NCBI RefSeq assembly: GCF_007896845.1
Contig: NZ_VOHS01000035.1
Span: forward strand, 1 to 56,737
From: Chitinophaga pinensis
GTDB lineage: Bacteria; Bacteroidota; Bacteroidia; Chitinophagales; Chitinophagaceae
Reading direction: 5' to 3'
Length of the DNA stretch: 56,737 nucleotides
The translations under genes and the position numbers were made by a program. Positions 1 through 9,090 of the stretch are shown piece by piece. Within the stretch, counting starts at the first letter, position 1, and each line of letters opens with the position of its first letter. The notes beneath the pieces are model-generated. The model ran no database searches and had not been told where the DNA came from. It saw only the letters and a program-made list of their open reading frames with translations.

Positions 1-764
1 TGAATCCATAATCTCGCCTTACTTCTCCATACTGACCAGGTCTTACGCGAAGGCTTCGGGTACTGGTGATCGCTTTAACGATATCAAAATGTCAGCAATT
101 TCACGTAATTGATTCCGGCTATTAACTGCAACTTCAATTAACAGGCGCATATTGATCATAATTGAAACGTAACTGAAGATTTTGTAAAAAGCGAAATTTC
201 TTTTTGAATAATGTAAATAGGATTCGAAGAGGATATTAACGTCAGCAAACTACCACTTAAGGAAGCTGAAACCCAGCGTGCCCGGCTATCTACAAATTCA
301 AAGCTAAGTATAAGTGCGATAAGATTAAAAGGACGATTGGTGTAACTGGTGCCTTCAGGGCTATTTACTATCGTTTGAATATGCTCTAAAAAGTTTTGAA
401 ATGCCACAGTAGAAATGATTTCAAAAGTAACCGTCTTGTTAAATTGACAAAATTCCACGGCACTTAACCCATACCTGTCGAAGAACTTCCTTTTCAAATC
501 ACCATTGAAGGTTACATAAAAAGATATCTTTACAAGATCAATATTGGCATCAAAATGAATTGTTCTGCTTTCATTTCTGCTTCGCCGTTTAGTAAAAAAT
601 TCAGCACTGTTTCTTCGTAAACGGTCCTTTTGAAATTCCTGTATCGTTTTCGGCTCCGTCGTTTCAACTTCTCGTTCATTACCGGGTGTATAACCGCGTT
701 GACGATTGAAAGACGGGTTATTTTGCCATTGGTTAGTAAGAAATACAAATCTATTATCAGGCAT
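1..764 (-). CDS. Unidentified protein, N-terminal part, gene runs off left edge (frameshifted)
   Basis: The first 202 codons are open from the ATG at 764 to a stop at 156. The following frames keep reading protein-like sequence if one base is restored at the T4 run near 180-183 and one at the A4 run 86-89. The repaired product ends at the window edge with RPGQYGEVRRDYGF. The N-terminus (MPDNRFVFLTN) has no signal peptide. It continues into a charged, arginine-rich segment and a mixed alpha/beta region. The overall look recalls the N-terminal part of large S8-family (subtilase) peptidases of Bacteroidota, but no catalytic Asp/His/Ser motif lies inside the window, so this is only a guess. The gene reads away from the B12 locus and is separated from cbiA by about 170 bp with no recognisable feature. 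Confidence 0.5.
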
Positions 765-937
765 TGGGAACTGATATTAATTTACAAGTTGAGGTAACAA
801 TAAATTCTAAAAGACTTGTAAAGTAAATATTTCCCATCGAATAAAGACACAAAAGTTTGTAGAAAAATATATTCTAAAACGCCCGTATTCATTGATCTAA
901 TTACGTTATCCTACTGATAATAAAAGTCACATCATAA

Positions 938-2244
938 TCAACCATCAATCTCCTTCTCTCCACTCATCCACTCTCCACTCTCCCCCCAATACACATGCAT
1001 ATACGACGCCACTACATTCCCCTTCCTATACACCGCCATATCCACCTCCTTCCCCCTCGCATTAAACACCTTCCCTATCCGCTCCAATCCCTCCGTCTCC
1101 TCATTAACAGAATAATGAAACTCATGTCCTCTAAACTGCTTCTCTCCCATCTCTACTACTCTATACCCTAACGACAATTTCGCACCTTTCATCGTTGTCT
1201 TCAGCCCTAAAAACCTACCATCGGATACTCCACACCATCCTTATCCGCAATACTCTCCCCGAGGTACATCATGCCACCACATTCAGCAATCACTTTCCCT
1301 CCCTTTTCACAAAACGCACGTACAGACGCGCGCATCCCCTCATTAGCCGACAACTGCTGCAAATACAATTCCGGATATCCACCAGCAAGGTAAAGTATCT
1401 CAGCGGCAGGCATCACCGGATCATGTAAGGGACTAAAGAAGCTAAGCTCTCCCGCATTACGCAGTACCTCCAGATTCTCCAGATAAGTAAAGTTAAACGC
1501 TTCATCACGCGCTACTGCTATCGGCAATCCTCCTTTAAGGACAGGAATAAAAGGCGTATAAACAGGTGACGGTCTCTGCGTCATTTCCAGTATCAGGTCC
1601 ACGTCAACGGTGCGACTGATATGTGCTGCGGCGGCCTCTATGATACCTTCATAATCATTCTCCGAAGATATCGCCAGTCCCAGATGCCGGGATGGTATTT
1701 TGATATGCTCATTCGCCGGTACATACCCCAGTGGTGCAACGCCTAAGTCGGCACAGGCATCTTTCAGGAATTGATAATGACTTTCTGTATTCACAAAGTT
1801 GAAAATGACGCCTGCGATCTTCACCCCGGGATGAAAATGCATAAAACCATAAATCAGCGGTGCCACTGAATAAGCCATTGCTTTGGCATTGACCACCAAT
1901 ATCACTGGCAGGTCCAGCAACATAGCAATTTCCGCACTACTGCCTTTCATGCGGTCAGCACCGTCAAAAAGTCCCATCACACCTTCTGTGATGACGACAT
2001 CTGCTGACGCGGCATATTTCCCATACACCTGCTTCAGATGCATTTCGCTCATCATGAATGTATCGAGATTTACACTGGTATTATGGGCTGCGAGAGAATG
2101 ATGTTTAGTATCAATGTAATCGGGACCGCACTTGAACGGCTGCACGCTCAGTCCCCGTTTGTGTAAGAGACGTAATAGGCCCAGCGTAATGGTTGTTTTC
2201 CCTGAATTACTGCTGGGGGCTGCAATTAAAAACTGAGGCTTCAT
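938..2244 (-). CDS. cbiA: Cobyrinic acid a,c-diamide synthase CbiA (frameshift near C-terminus)
   Basis: CbiA uses ATP and glutamine to amidate the a and c carboxylates of (cobalt-)cobyrinic acid. The N-terminus carries a P-loop-like motif SSNSGKTTITLG (about residues 11-22) followed by KCGPDYID. The C-terminal class I glutamine amidotransferase domain shows the nucleophile segment AECGGMMYLG near residue 322. The frame stops at 1207 after PMVGF. Restoring one base in the A5 run 1209-1213 continues directly into LSLGYRVVE...FRGHEFHYS and a NVVASYMHVYW terminus typical of the family, giving about 435 residues. The break is most likely a sequence error; if real, the enzyme lacks the last quarter of its amidotransferase domain. 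The gene is divergent from cobQ, with start codons only 29 bp apart. Confidence 0.93.
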
Positions 2245-2249
2245 TCGGC

Positions 2250-2257
2250 CAAAGATA
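2250..2257 (-). promoter_or_regulatory. Possible -7 promoter element for cbiA
   Basis: The minus strand reads TATCTTTG here, a perfect match to the Bacteroidota -7 consensus TAnnTTTG. It ends five bases before the cbiA ATG, so transcription from it would begin at or next to the start codon (leaderless or nearly so). No clear -33 TTG element was found about 20 bp upstream, which lowers confidence. The whole divergent gap to cobQ is 29 bp, so any cobQ promoter must overlap this site or lie inside cbiA. Confidence 0.35.
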
Positions 2258-2273
2258 GTACATTCGTGCTCTT

Positions 2274-3752
2274 ATGCAGCGACTAAAGTCCATCATGTTT
2301 GCCGGCACTGCATCTGATGTCGGTAAAAGTTTAATCAATACGGGTTTCTGCCGCATCTTCAGACAGGATGGCTATCATCCTGCGCCATTCAAGGCACAGA
2401 ACATGTCCCTCAACAGCTATGCCACACCGGACGGTTTTGAGATCGGTCGTGCGCAGGCCGTACAGGCAGAAGCCTGTGGTATTCCCTGTAGTACAGACAT
2501 GAATCCTGTGCTGCTGAAGCCTACAAGTGATAAGGCTTCACAGGTAGTACTGCTGGGTAAACCGGTGGGCAGTCAGTCGGCCTATGATTATTTTATGGGC
2601 AATAATAAACAGGAGCTGTTCACTGCATCCAAAGCGGCTTACGACAGGCTCCGGGGACAGCATAATCCCGTTGTGATGGAAGGCGCAGGCAGTATCAGCG
2701 AACTCAATCTCAAACACCGGGATATCACCAATATGCGCATGGCCCTGCATGCCAACGCAGACGTTTATCTGGTGGCAGACATCGACCGGGGTGGCGTATT
2801 CGCCAGTGTATATGGTACGATTGCCTTGCTCACACCGGAGGAAAAACAACTGATCAAAGGTATTATTATCAATAAATTCAGAGGAGACGCCCGTCTCTTC
2901 GAGAGCGGCAGAACGATGATAGAAGAGCTCTGCGGCGTGCCCGTCGTAGGAGTAGTGCCCTATCGGAAGGATATTTATATTGAGGAAGAAGACTCCGTCG
3001 GACTGGAACATAAACACAACAAACTGGCCAGCGGCAAGGTGAATGTAGCCGTGGTGCTGCTGAACCGTATTTCCAACTTTACCGACTTTAATGTGCTGGA
3101 AAGAGATGAACGTGTACACCTCTTCTATAGTAATAATCCTGCGGACATAGAAAAAGCCGACATTATTATCATTCCCGGCAGTAAAAATACCATTGCTGAC
3201 CTGATCGATATCAAAAACAACGGCGTTGCCAAAGCCATCGTACAGGCTCATAAGCATAATAAAACCGTCATTGGGATCTGCGGCGGCTACCAGATGATGG
3301 GAACAGTCGTAGAAGATCCACACCACGTGGAAGGGCTGATTGAATCAATGCCCGGATTAGGCATTCTGCCGGTAACAACCATACTGACCGAACACAAGAT
3401 CACCGAACAATGCCGGTTTTACTATAAAGAACAACCAACGGCCTGTGAGGGTTATGAGATTCATATGGGGCTTACTACTTCCAATGGAGATGCACGCCCG
3501 TTGAATAATACCCTCGCAGGACACACCGATGGATATCGGCTGACCGACAATTGCTGGGGCACCTACATACACGGTATTCTGGACAATGCCACTGTGGTGG
3601 ATGACCTGCTGAAAGATCATACCACGCAGTCATCAGCTGCCCCTTTTGATTACCTCGCCTTTAAAGAAGAACAATACGATAAACTGGCGCAGCACCTGCG
3701 CGAACACATCGACATAGCATATATTTACGGACAATTAAAGACGCAGTCATGA
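2274..3752 (+). CDS. cobQ: Cobyric acid synthase CobQ/CbiP
   Basis: This enzyme amidates the b, d, e and g side chains of adenosylcobyrinic acid a,c-diamide using glutamine and ATP. At 492 residues it has full family length. The N-terminal P-loop NTPase-like domain begins MFAGTASDVGKSLI and includes the conserved KAQNMSLNSY segment. The C-terminal glutamine amidotransferase domain has the Cys nucleophile in VIGICGGYQMMG (about residue 335) and the His in GTYIHGILDN (about residue 432). Its stop overlaps the next start as ATGA, so it is translationally coupled to the aminotransferase gene. It has no frameshift and is the first gene of a three-gene plus-strand group that lies upstream of the riboswitch. 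Confidence 0.95.
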   Translation: MQRLKSIMFAGTASDVGKSLINTGFCRIFRQDGYHPAPFKAQNMSLNSYATPDGFEIGRAQAVQAEACGIPCSTDMNPVLLKPTSDKASQVVLLGKPVGSQSAYDYFMGNNKQELFTASKAAYDRLRGQHNPVVMEGAGSISELNLKHRDITNMRMALHANADVYLVADIDRGGVFASVYGTIALLTPEEKQLIKGIIINKFRGDARLFESGRTMIEELCGVPVVGVVPYRKDIYIEEEDSVGLEHKHNKLASGKVNVAVVLLNRISNFTDFNVLERDERVHLFYSNNPADIEKADIIIIPGSKNTIADLIDIKNNGVAKAIVQAHKHNKTVIGICGGYQMMGTVVEDPHHVEGLIESMPGLGILPVTTILTEHKITEQCRFYYKEQPTACEGYEIHMGLTTSNGDARPLNNTLAGHTDGYRLTDNCWGTYIHGILDNATVVDDLLKDHTTQSSAAPFDYLAFKEEQYDKLAQHLREHIDIAYIYGQLKTQS

Positions 3753-4777
3753 TCAACGGGCACGGAGACGACAGATACCTGTTCAATTACCCTGTTAAAG
3801 CCGATTTTAGTTCAAATGTCTATTACGAAGGTTTTGCCGGCGGATTGCGGCAACACCTGACCGATTGTCTCTATAAACTGAACAACTATCCGGAAGCCAA
3901 TGCACAACGCCTGCAACAGGCATTGGCTGACTGGCACCAACTAACTGCAGAACAGGTACTTGTTACCAACGGTGCAACCGAAGCGTTTTATCTGGTAGCC
4001 CATGCATTCCGTAGAAAATCAGTTACTATCGCTATCCCGGCCTTTGCAGAATATGAAGACGCATCTCAGGCGAATGATCTCAGCATCAGCTATATCCATT
4101 ACGACGAACTGCATGCCGATACCCGCTTTATAGCAGATCTCGTTTTCTTTGGCAATCCGAATAATCCTACCGGCGCCGTATTACAACCCGCAACCATTCG
4201 GACATTACTGACGGCACATCCACAGACGATATTCATGATTGATGAAGCCTATGTGGATTTCACGGAAGAAGTGATCTCCATGGTCGGTGATATCAATCAG
4301 TTATCCAATCTTATTATTATAAAATCACTGACCAAGACGTATTCCATCCCGGGCCTGCGACTGGGTTATATCCTCAGTAATGCGGATATCATTCACCAGA
4401 TACTGGCGTCAAAAATGCCTTGGTCAGTAAATGCACTGGCTATCGAAGCCGGACTCTATATCGCACAACACAGAGAGACACTGGCCTTGCCAATCGCCCG
4501 GCTGCGGAAAGACACACTGGAACTGATGACCACCGTAAGAAATATAGAAGGAATACAGATCAGGGATACCCATACCAATTTCTTTCTTTCCCGGACTAAG
4601 ACTGGTACTGCGGCTGACTTAAAACGATACTTACTACAAAACGAAGGACTGCTGATCAGGGATGCGGCTAATTTTAAAAGCCTTACCCCGCAACACTTCA
4701 GAGTGGCCACACAAAGACCTGAAGAAAATCAGTTACTTATAAAAGGTATACAGGCATGGATCAACAGTATCTCCTGA
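3749..4777 (+). CDS. cobD: PLP-dependent threonine-phosphate decarboxylase-like aminotransferase (CobD/CobC)
   Basis: This is a class I/II aminotransferase-fold enzyme of 342 residues. In B12 loci it converts L-threonine-O-3-phosphate to (R)-1-aminopropan-2-ol phosphate, the linker attached by CbiB. It contains NPNNPTG (substrate/PLP binding), an acidic IDEAYVDF segment and the PLP lysine in SLTKTYSIPGLRLGY near residue 196. Histidinol-phosphate aminotransferase has the same fold, but the position between cobQ and cbiB, overlapping both (4 bp upstream, 22 bp downstream), fixes the B12 role. Confidence 0.9.
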   Translation: MINGHGDDRYLFNYPVKADFSSNVYYEGFAGGLRQHLTDCLYKLNNYPEANAQRLQQALADWHQLTAEQVLVTNGATEAFYLVAHAFRRKSVTIAIPAFAEYEDASQANDLSISYIHYDELHADTRFIADLVFFGNPNNPTGAVLQPATIRTLLTAHPQTIFMIDEAYVDFTEEVISMVGDINQLSNLIIIKSLTKTYSIPGLRLGYILSNADIIHQILASKMPWSVNALAIEAGLYIAQHRETLALPIARLRKDTLELMTTVRNIEGIQIRDTHTNFFLSRTKTGTAADLKRYLLQNEGLLIRDAANFKSLTPQHFRVATQRPEENQLLIKGIQAWINSIS

Positions 4778-5709
4778 TCATTGTCCCATTACTGGCCGGC
4801 TACCTGCTGGACCTGCTACTGGGAGATCCACGCTGGCTGCCACACCCGATAAGATTATTCGGTAACCTGATCAGCTTTGGTACCAAAATGCTGAATCAGG
4901 GGAATGGCCATTTCCTTAAGGGAATGATTATGAGCATATTATTGTGCGCCATTTGCTGGTTGTGCTTTGCAGGTACACAGTATTGGTTACTGCGAATACA
5001 GACGCCTGTCTTTTACTATCTGTTCAGCTCCATTTTCGTCTTCTTCGCATTAGCCAATAAAAGCCTTTTACAGGAAGGCAGAGAAGTTTTCGACACACTG
5101 GCTACTCAGGGGCTGGATGCCGGCAGAAAACGCCTTTCCTGGATCGTAGGGCGTGAAACGAAAAGCCTCAGCGAGAACCAGATCAGAACAGCCGTCTTTG
5201 AAACCCTCTCTGAAAATCTGAGTGACGGCGTCATCGCTCCCCTGTTCTATTATGCTATCGGTGGTTTACCCGCTATGATGACCTATAAGATGATCAATAC
5301 CCTTGATTCCATGATCGGGTATAAAAAGGAGGAATATTTCTGGTTCGGGAAATTTGCCGCCAGACTGGACGATGTAGCCAATTTCATTCCGGCCCGCATA
5401 ACAGCCCTCCTCATGGTACTGATTGCCTTTAGTAAACGGGGATTGACCTATATCTTCAGATATGGCCGCCAACATGCCAGTCCGAACTCCGGTTACCCGG
5501 AAGCAGCCCTTGCAGGCATCATGTATTGCCGCTTTGGAGGGCCCAATACCTACCACGGACAATTAGTCGTGAAACCCTACATCGGCGAACATGCCCGGGA
5601 TATCCGGCATGAAGAACTGCGCAAAGTGATGTATATCAACCACGCCGTGACATTCCTGACGGTATTGCTCATTGCCGGAGCTTACATTATATATGCCGTA
5701 ACTACCTGA
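4756..5709 (+). CDS. cbiB: Adenosylcobinamide-phosphate synthase CbiB (cobalamin biosynthesis membrane protein)
   Basis: An integral membrane protein of 317 residues that joins the aminopropanol(-phosphate) arm to cobyric acid. Conserved CbiB features visible are the N-terminal GYLLDLLLGDPRWLPHPIRLFG, the amphipathic ESLSENLSDGVIAPLFYY-type segment near residues 145-165, and TLDSMIGYK followed by FGKFAARLDDVANFIPAR. Several hydrophobic stretches fit membrane helices. It overlaps the preceding gene by 22 bp and is the last gene before the riboswitch-led operon. Confidence 0.95.
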   Translation: MDQQYLLIIVPLLAGYLLDLLLGDPRWLPHPIRLFGNLISFGTKMLNQGNGHFLKGMIMSILLCAICWLCFAGTQYWLLRIQTPVFYYLFSSIFVFFALANKSLLQEGREVFDTLATQGLDAGRKRLSWIVGRETKSLSENQIRTAVFETLSENLSDGVIAPLFYYAIGGLPAMMTYKMINTLDSMIGYKKEEYFWFGKFAARLDDVANFIPARITALLMVLIAFSKRGLTYIFRYGRQHASPNSGYPEAALAGIMYCRFGGPNTYHGQLVVKPYIGEHARDIRHEELRKVMYINHAVTFLTVLLIAGAYIIYAVTT

Positions 5710-5758
5710 TTGACTGCACGCTGTTCTACTCTACTGCTAAAAAGAGCAAATAATTACC

Positions 5759-5766
5759 TACATTTG
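5759..5766 (+). promoter_or_regulatory. Putative promoter -7 element of the riboswitch-led B12 operon
   Basis: TACATTTG matches the Bacteroidota -7 consensus TAnnTTTG exactly and lies about 8 bp before the start of the cobalamin riboswitch, so the transcript would begin with the aptamer. No convincing -33 TTG was seen at the expected spacing. The position between cbiB and the aptamer supports an independent promoter here. Confidence 0.5.
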
Positions 5767-5773
5767 GGCCAGT

Positions 5774-5950
5774 TTTTGGTTTTCGTCCGGCCCAAAGCCG
5801 GCTGAAATTAAAAGGGAATTTGGTGAAAACCCAAAACAGTTCCCGCTGCTGTAAGTTCTGTAACAGCTTTTAACCAGTGCCACTGTCATAGTCCCCTATC
5901 GGATGGGAAGGCGTTAAGAGTAGAACGAGTCAGAAGACCTGCCAACAAAC
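5774..5950 (+). promoter_or_regulatory. Cobalamin riboswitch (adenosylcobalamin/B12 aptamer)
   Basis: All main conserved blocks are present in order: GGGAATTTGGTGAAAACCC with the matching CCCGCTGCTGTAA, then GCCACTG at 5878-5884, GATGGGAAGGCG around 5902-5913, and the B12 box AGTCAGAAGACCTGCC at 5928-5943. The element precedes the 15-kb run of B12 genes starting at 6103, so B12 should shut down the pathway in a feedback loop. About 150 bp separate the aptamer from the first gene; I see no strong terminator there, only a weak hairpin (GTATGCC/GGTATAC, 6001-6018). How the switch acts on expression is therefore not visible. Confidence 0.93.
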
Positions 5951-6102
5951 TATGTTTATCCAACACTTCGGGAAAAAAGTCATGGGAGAACGTAATACAC
6001 GTATGCCGTCCGGTATACATGATTCCTGTTTTCTTTCTTTTACTGAGGTCTTGTTTAATCATTAACGGGTAATTAATGTATTAATCAAAAGTAACCAGTC
6101 GT

Positions 6103-6468
6103 ATGGCAATTAAAGATCTGACTAAAGTTCAGAAGATCCTTTTTATCTGTAATGGAGGCACCTGTAATAAAAATAATGCTGCTGACGAAAACACTGTGCA
6201 GTTAAGAACACACCTCACGGAGCATGACCTCAATGACGAAATTCACACCGTTCGTACCAAATGCCTCGGGCAGTGTACCTGGGGGCCGATGATCTTTATG
6301 CATCCGGAAGGCCTCTGGTATAAAAACGTTAATCTGGATACTACCCGCGAAATCGTGACGCAACACCTCATGAAAAATGAACTGGTGCTGGAAAATGTGC
6401 ATTTTCCGGAAGCGGAGCTGGTAGATTCAAAACCGCTGACGCTTAAAAGCCATCAGCCAAACGAATAA
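6103..6468 (+). CDS. Thioredoxin-like [2Fe-2S] ferredoxin-domain protein of the B12 operon
   Basis: A 121-residue protein with the thioredoxin-like 2Fe-2S ferredoxin pattern: ICNGGTCNKNNA near the start and TKCLGQCTWGPMIFMHPEG later, giving the C-x(n)-C ... C-x3-C set expected to ligate one [2Fe-2S] cluster. It is the first gene after the riboswitch. Small iron-sulfur proteins are common in B12 operons and are thought to feed electrons to, or assist, reductive steps or cobalt chelation; the specific role here is inference. The C-terminal 20 residues are not part of the core fold. Confidence 0.8.
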   Translation: MAIKDLTKVQKILFICNGGTCNKNNAADENTVQLRTHLTEHDLNDEIHTVRTKCLGQCTWGPMIFMHPEGLWYKNVNLDTTREIVTQHLMKNELVLENVHFPEAELVDSKPLTLKSHQPNE

Positions 6469-6479
6469 AACCCCAGCAG

Positions 6480-7304
6480 ATGAACATCTTACAACAAGAT
6501 CTGACCGGATTTATCGTCCTGGCCGTACTTGGTTTACGTCATGGGCTGGACCCCGATCATATTACAGTGATCGACGGATATACCTACCGCCTGCATCTCC
6601 ATAAAAGTATCTGGACCAGATGGGTAGGTACCCTCTTTACTTTCGGACATGGTATCATGGTCACCGCTATTGCCCTCTTTCTCTGTATCCTGAAGAATAA
6701 CTTTCAGATGCCGGCAATGCTGGACATCGTGGTAGAATGGTTATCTTCTGTGATGCTGCTGTTCATGGGTATTTCCAACCTCATCAATCTGAGCCGCAAA
6801 GACGGTACACAGGTAAGCGGATTCCGGAAACGCCTCGTTCCCAAAGCTTTTAGTAACAGCCTGAATCCATTCACAGTGATCATCACCGGTATCATATTCG
6901 GGTTCATCTTCGATACCTCTTCCCAGATCGCCGCATTCGGATACGCCGTATCCGTCTCCAATCAATGGATCTATGCCATCATGGGCGGTGTCGTATTCTC
7001 ACTCGGACTGATCATCACCGGTACCTGCGATTCCCTGTTGCTGAGCAAGTTACTCAAGACCTTCGATCGGAAAAAGATCCAGAGTCATCGTTTTAAACTG
7101 AATGTGCTGATCACGATCATGTGTTTTGCCATTCCTTTGTATAAAATTGCAAGCGCATGGAACGAGTCGCTGGAACTAAATGATTTCCAGAATAATATTG
7201 TCGGACTCGTTTTTATTAGTATCATTATATCTTTATACGTGGAGCTGTACCTGCGGCACCGATACGCCAGACAGGAAATAGCCAATGAGGCGGATCCACG
7301 TTAA
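6480..7304 (+). CDS. NiCoT-family nickel/cobalt permease
   Basis: A polytopic membrane protein of 274 residues. The second-helix signature appears as LGLRHGLDPDHITVID (about residues 17-32), matching the family HxxxDH metal-binding motif, and the family block GFIFDTSSQIAAFG lies near residue 140. It starts 12 bp after the ferredoxin gene in the riboswitch-controlled operon. The metal is therefore very probably cobalt, supplying corrin insertion. It is distinct in sequence from the second permease at 16007. Confidence 0.88.
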   Translation: MNILQQDLTGFIVLAVLGLRHGLDPDHITVIDGYTYRLHLHKSIWTRWVGTLFTFGHGIMVTAIALFLCILKNNFQMPAMLDIVVEWLSSVMLLFMGISNLINLSRKDGTQVSGFRKRLVPKAFSNSLNPFTVIITGIIFGFIFDTSSQIAAFGYAVSVSNQWIYAIMGGVVFSLGLIITGTCDSLLLSKLLKTFDRKKIQSHRFKLNVLITIMCFAIPLYKIASAWNESLELNDFQNNIVGLVFISIIISLYVELYLRHRYARQEIANEADPR

Positions 7305-7318
7305 GGATCAAATATTAT

Positions 7319-8161
7319 ATGAGTAAAGCACCGACAAATACCATCAGCATATTAGGCTGTGGCTGGCTGGGTCTTCCGCTGGCAATCCATCTTGTAAAAG
7401 AAGGGTGTGCCGTGAAAGGGTCCGTCACCTCGGAAGATAAAATGGACGAACTGGCACAACAACAGATCCAACCTTATCAGGTCATGATCACTGAAGCCGG
7501 TATTGAAAGTAATGACATCGCGGGATTCCTGGAAAGTGAAATACTGATCATTAATTTTCCTCCTTCCCGCCGGGAAGACGTCGTGCTCTATCATCAGGCA
7601 CAGATGGCACACCTCGTGAAAGCGATAGAGACAAGTCCGGTACAGAAAGTGTTGTTCATCAGTTCTACTTCCGTTTACCCTGATGTAAACGGAGAAGTCT
7701 TTGAACATGAAACCGCCACACCTTCCAAAGGCAGCGGTAAAGCCTTACTGGCTGTTGAAAAAATGCTGCGTACCAATCTCCGTTTTATGACAACAGTGGT
7801 ACGTTTTGCAGGACTGATCGGCTACGATCGTATGCCCGGCCGCTTTCTGGCCGGTAAGAAGAATGTAGAGAATGGTGATGCGCCGATCAACGTTATCCAC
7901 CAGGACGATTGTATCGGTATCATCACAGGTATTATCCGTCTGCAGGCATGGGGTGATGTATTCAACGCCTGTGCAGATGAACATCCGACACGCAGGGAAT
8001 ATTATACAAAGGCCGCCGCTATCGCCGGACTGGAACTACCTACATTCGCTGCTACTGCCGATCCTCATTTCAAAATAATCAACGCAGACAAGATCAAACA
8101 AAGACTGGATTATTCATTCAAGTACCCTGATCCTGTTCAATTATTACAAACCGGCATATGA
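7319..8161 (+). CDS. NAD(P)-binding Rossmann-fold protein, YeeZ-like SDR
   Basis: A 280-residue extended-SDR-like protein with an N-terminal nucleotide motif ILGCGWLGLPLA (GxGxxG type), an SSTSVYP motif typical of epimerase-like SDRs, and HQDDC in the substrate region. It resembles E. coli YeeZ. No B12 enzyme of this type is assigned in the classical pathway. Yet it is embedded between the cobalt permease and cbiX and shares an ATGA overlap with cbiX, which argues for a linked role, possibly in corrin ring reduction or cofactor handling. That role is inference. Confidence 0.75.
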   Translation: MSKAPTNTISILGCGWLGLPLAIHLVKEGCAVKGSVTSEDKMDELAQQQIQPYQVMITEAGIESNDIAGFLESEILIINFPPSRREDVVLYHQAQMAHLVKAIETSPVQKVLFISSTSVYPDVNGEVFEHETATPSKGSGKALLAVEKMLRTNLRFMTTVVRFAGLIGYDRMPGRFLAGKKNVENGDAPINVIHQDDCIGIITGIIRLQAWGDVFNACADEHPTRREYYTKAAAIAGLELPTFAATADPHFKIINADKIKQRLDYSFKYPDPVQLLQTGI

Positions 8162-9087
8162 AAGGGATATTAATCTGTGGTCATGGCAGCCGCGATCCGG
8201 AAGGAGTCGAAGGCTTTAAAGCACTGGTGGCATTATTGCGCAAACGCTATCCTGACAGGATGGTGGATTATGGTTTCCTTGAATTCTCCCACCCCGTATA
8301 TGCGGCAGCAGTCGAGCGGATGTATGTGGCGGGCATACGGGAGATCATTGCCATTCCGGCTATTCTCTTTGCCGGTGGTCATGCCAAAAATGATATTCCT
8401 TTTGAAATGAATACCCTGCAGTCCCAATATCCGGACCTGCGTATCAAACTGGGTAGACATATCGGTATTACACCTTCCATCCTTCAACTGGCAGGAAAAC
8501 TTGTAGCACAGGCAGAAGCGGCACATCCGCCGCTGGACAGACAGGACGCTTGTCTGCTGCTCGTAGGAAGAGGGACCTCAGATCCTGATGCCAACTCAGA
8601 CGTGGCCAAAATGACCCGTATGCTGGGAGAAGGACTGGGCTTCGGGTTCTCCACCACTGCTTTTATCGGAGTGACACAACCACTGCTGAAAGATCATTTA
8701 CCGATTATAAATCATCTGCCATATAAGAGAATTGTCGCATTACCTGTGTTCTTATTCACCGGCGTATTGCTCAAAAAGATCTATGCTCAGCTGGAAGAAT
8801 TCGCCGCAACAACAGATAAACAAATCATCGCCACCAGATCATTTGAGTGCGACGAACTGCTGTTGCAAACCATAGATGAACGCATCCGCGAAGTACAGGA
8901 AGGTAGTCCGGATATGAACTGTCAGTTGTGCAAATACCGCACACAGATCATCGGTTTCGAAGAAGAAGTCGGCAAAGAACAAGTCGGCCACCATCTGGCT
9001 GTAAAAGGCATCTTATTCGAAGAAGAAGAAAAACCCGGTGAAAAGAAAACCGTTCTGACAACCGTTAAAAAGATACTCGGCATCTGA
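8158..9087 (+). CDS. cbiX: Sirohydrochlorin cobaltochelatase CbiX (long form)
   Basis: CbiX inserts Co2+ into sirohydrochlorin, the committing step of the cobalt-early pathway. The 309-residue protein has two chelatase half-domains: the first begins ILICGHGSRDPEG (metal-binding His near residue 9), and the second begins LLLVGRGTSDPDANSD, where the equivalent His is replaced by Arg. Near residue 254 there is MNCQLCKYR, the MxCxxC motif known from long CbiX proteins, in which it binds an iron-sulfur cluster. The acidic/lysine-rich tail replaces the His-rich tail of some homologues. It is coupled by ATGA overlap to the upstream gene. Confidence 0.93.
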   Translation: MKGILICGHGSRDPEGVEGFKALVALLRKRYPDRMVDYGFLEFSHPVYAAAVERMYVAGIREIIAIPAILFAGGHAKNDIPFEMNTLQSQYPDLRIKLGRHIGITPSILQLAGKLVAQAEAAHPPLDRQDACLLLVGRGTSDPDANSDVAKMTRMLGEGLGFGFSTTAFIGVTQPLLKDHLPIINHLPYKRIVALPVFLFTGVLLKKIYAQLEEFAATTDKQIIATRSFECDELLLQTIDERIREVQEGSPDMNCQLCKYRTQIIGFEEEVGKEQVGHHLAVKGILFEEEEKPGEKKTVLTTVKKILGI

Positions 9088-9090
9088 TAC

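Noticed and set aside
938..1192. Separate small gene downstream of cbiA
   Set aside because: Its translation is the missing C-terminus of CbiA (LSLGY, FRGHEFHYS) and joins it after one base, so it is not an independent gene.
2538..3326. Open frame of 262 codons on the minus strand opposite cobQ
   Set aside because: It is antisense to the intact and conserved cobQ; the sequence is rich in His/Phe/Val typical of complement-strand translation.
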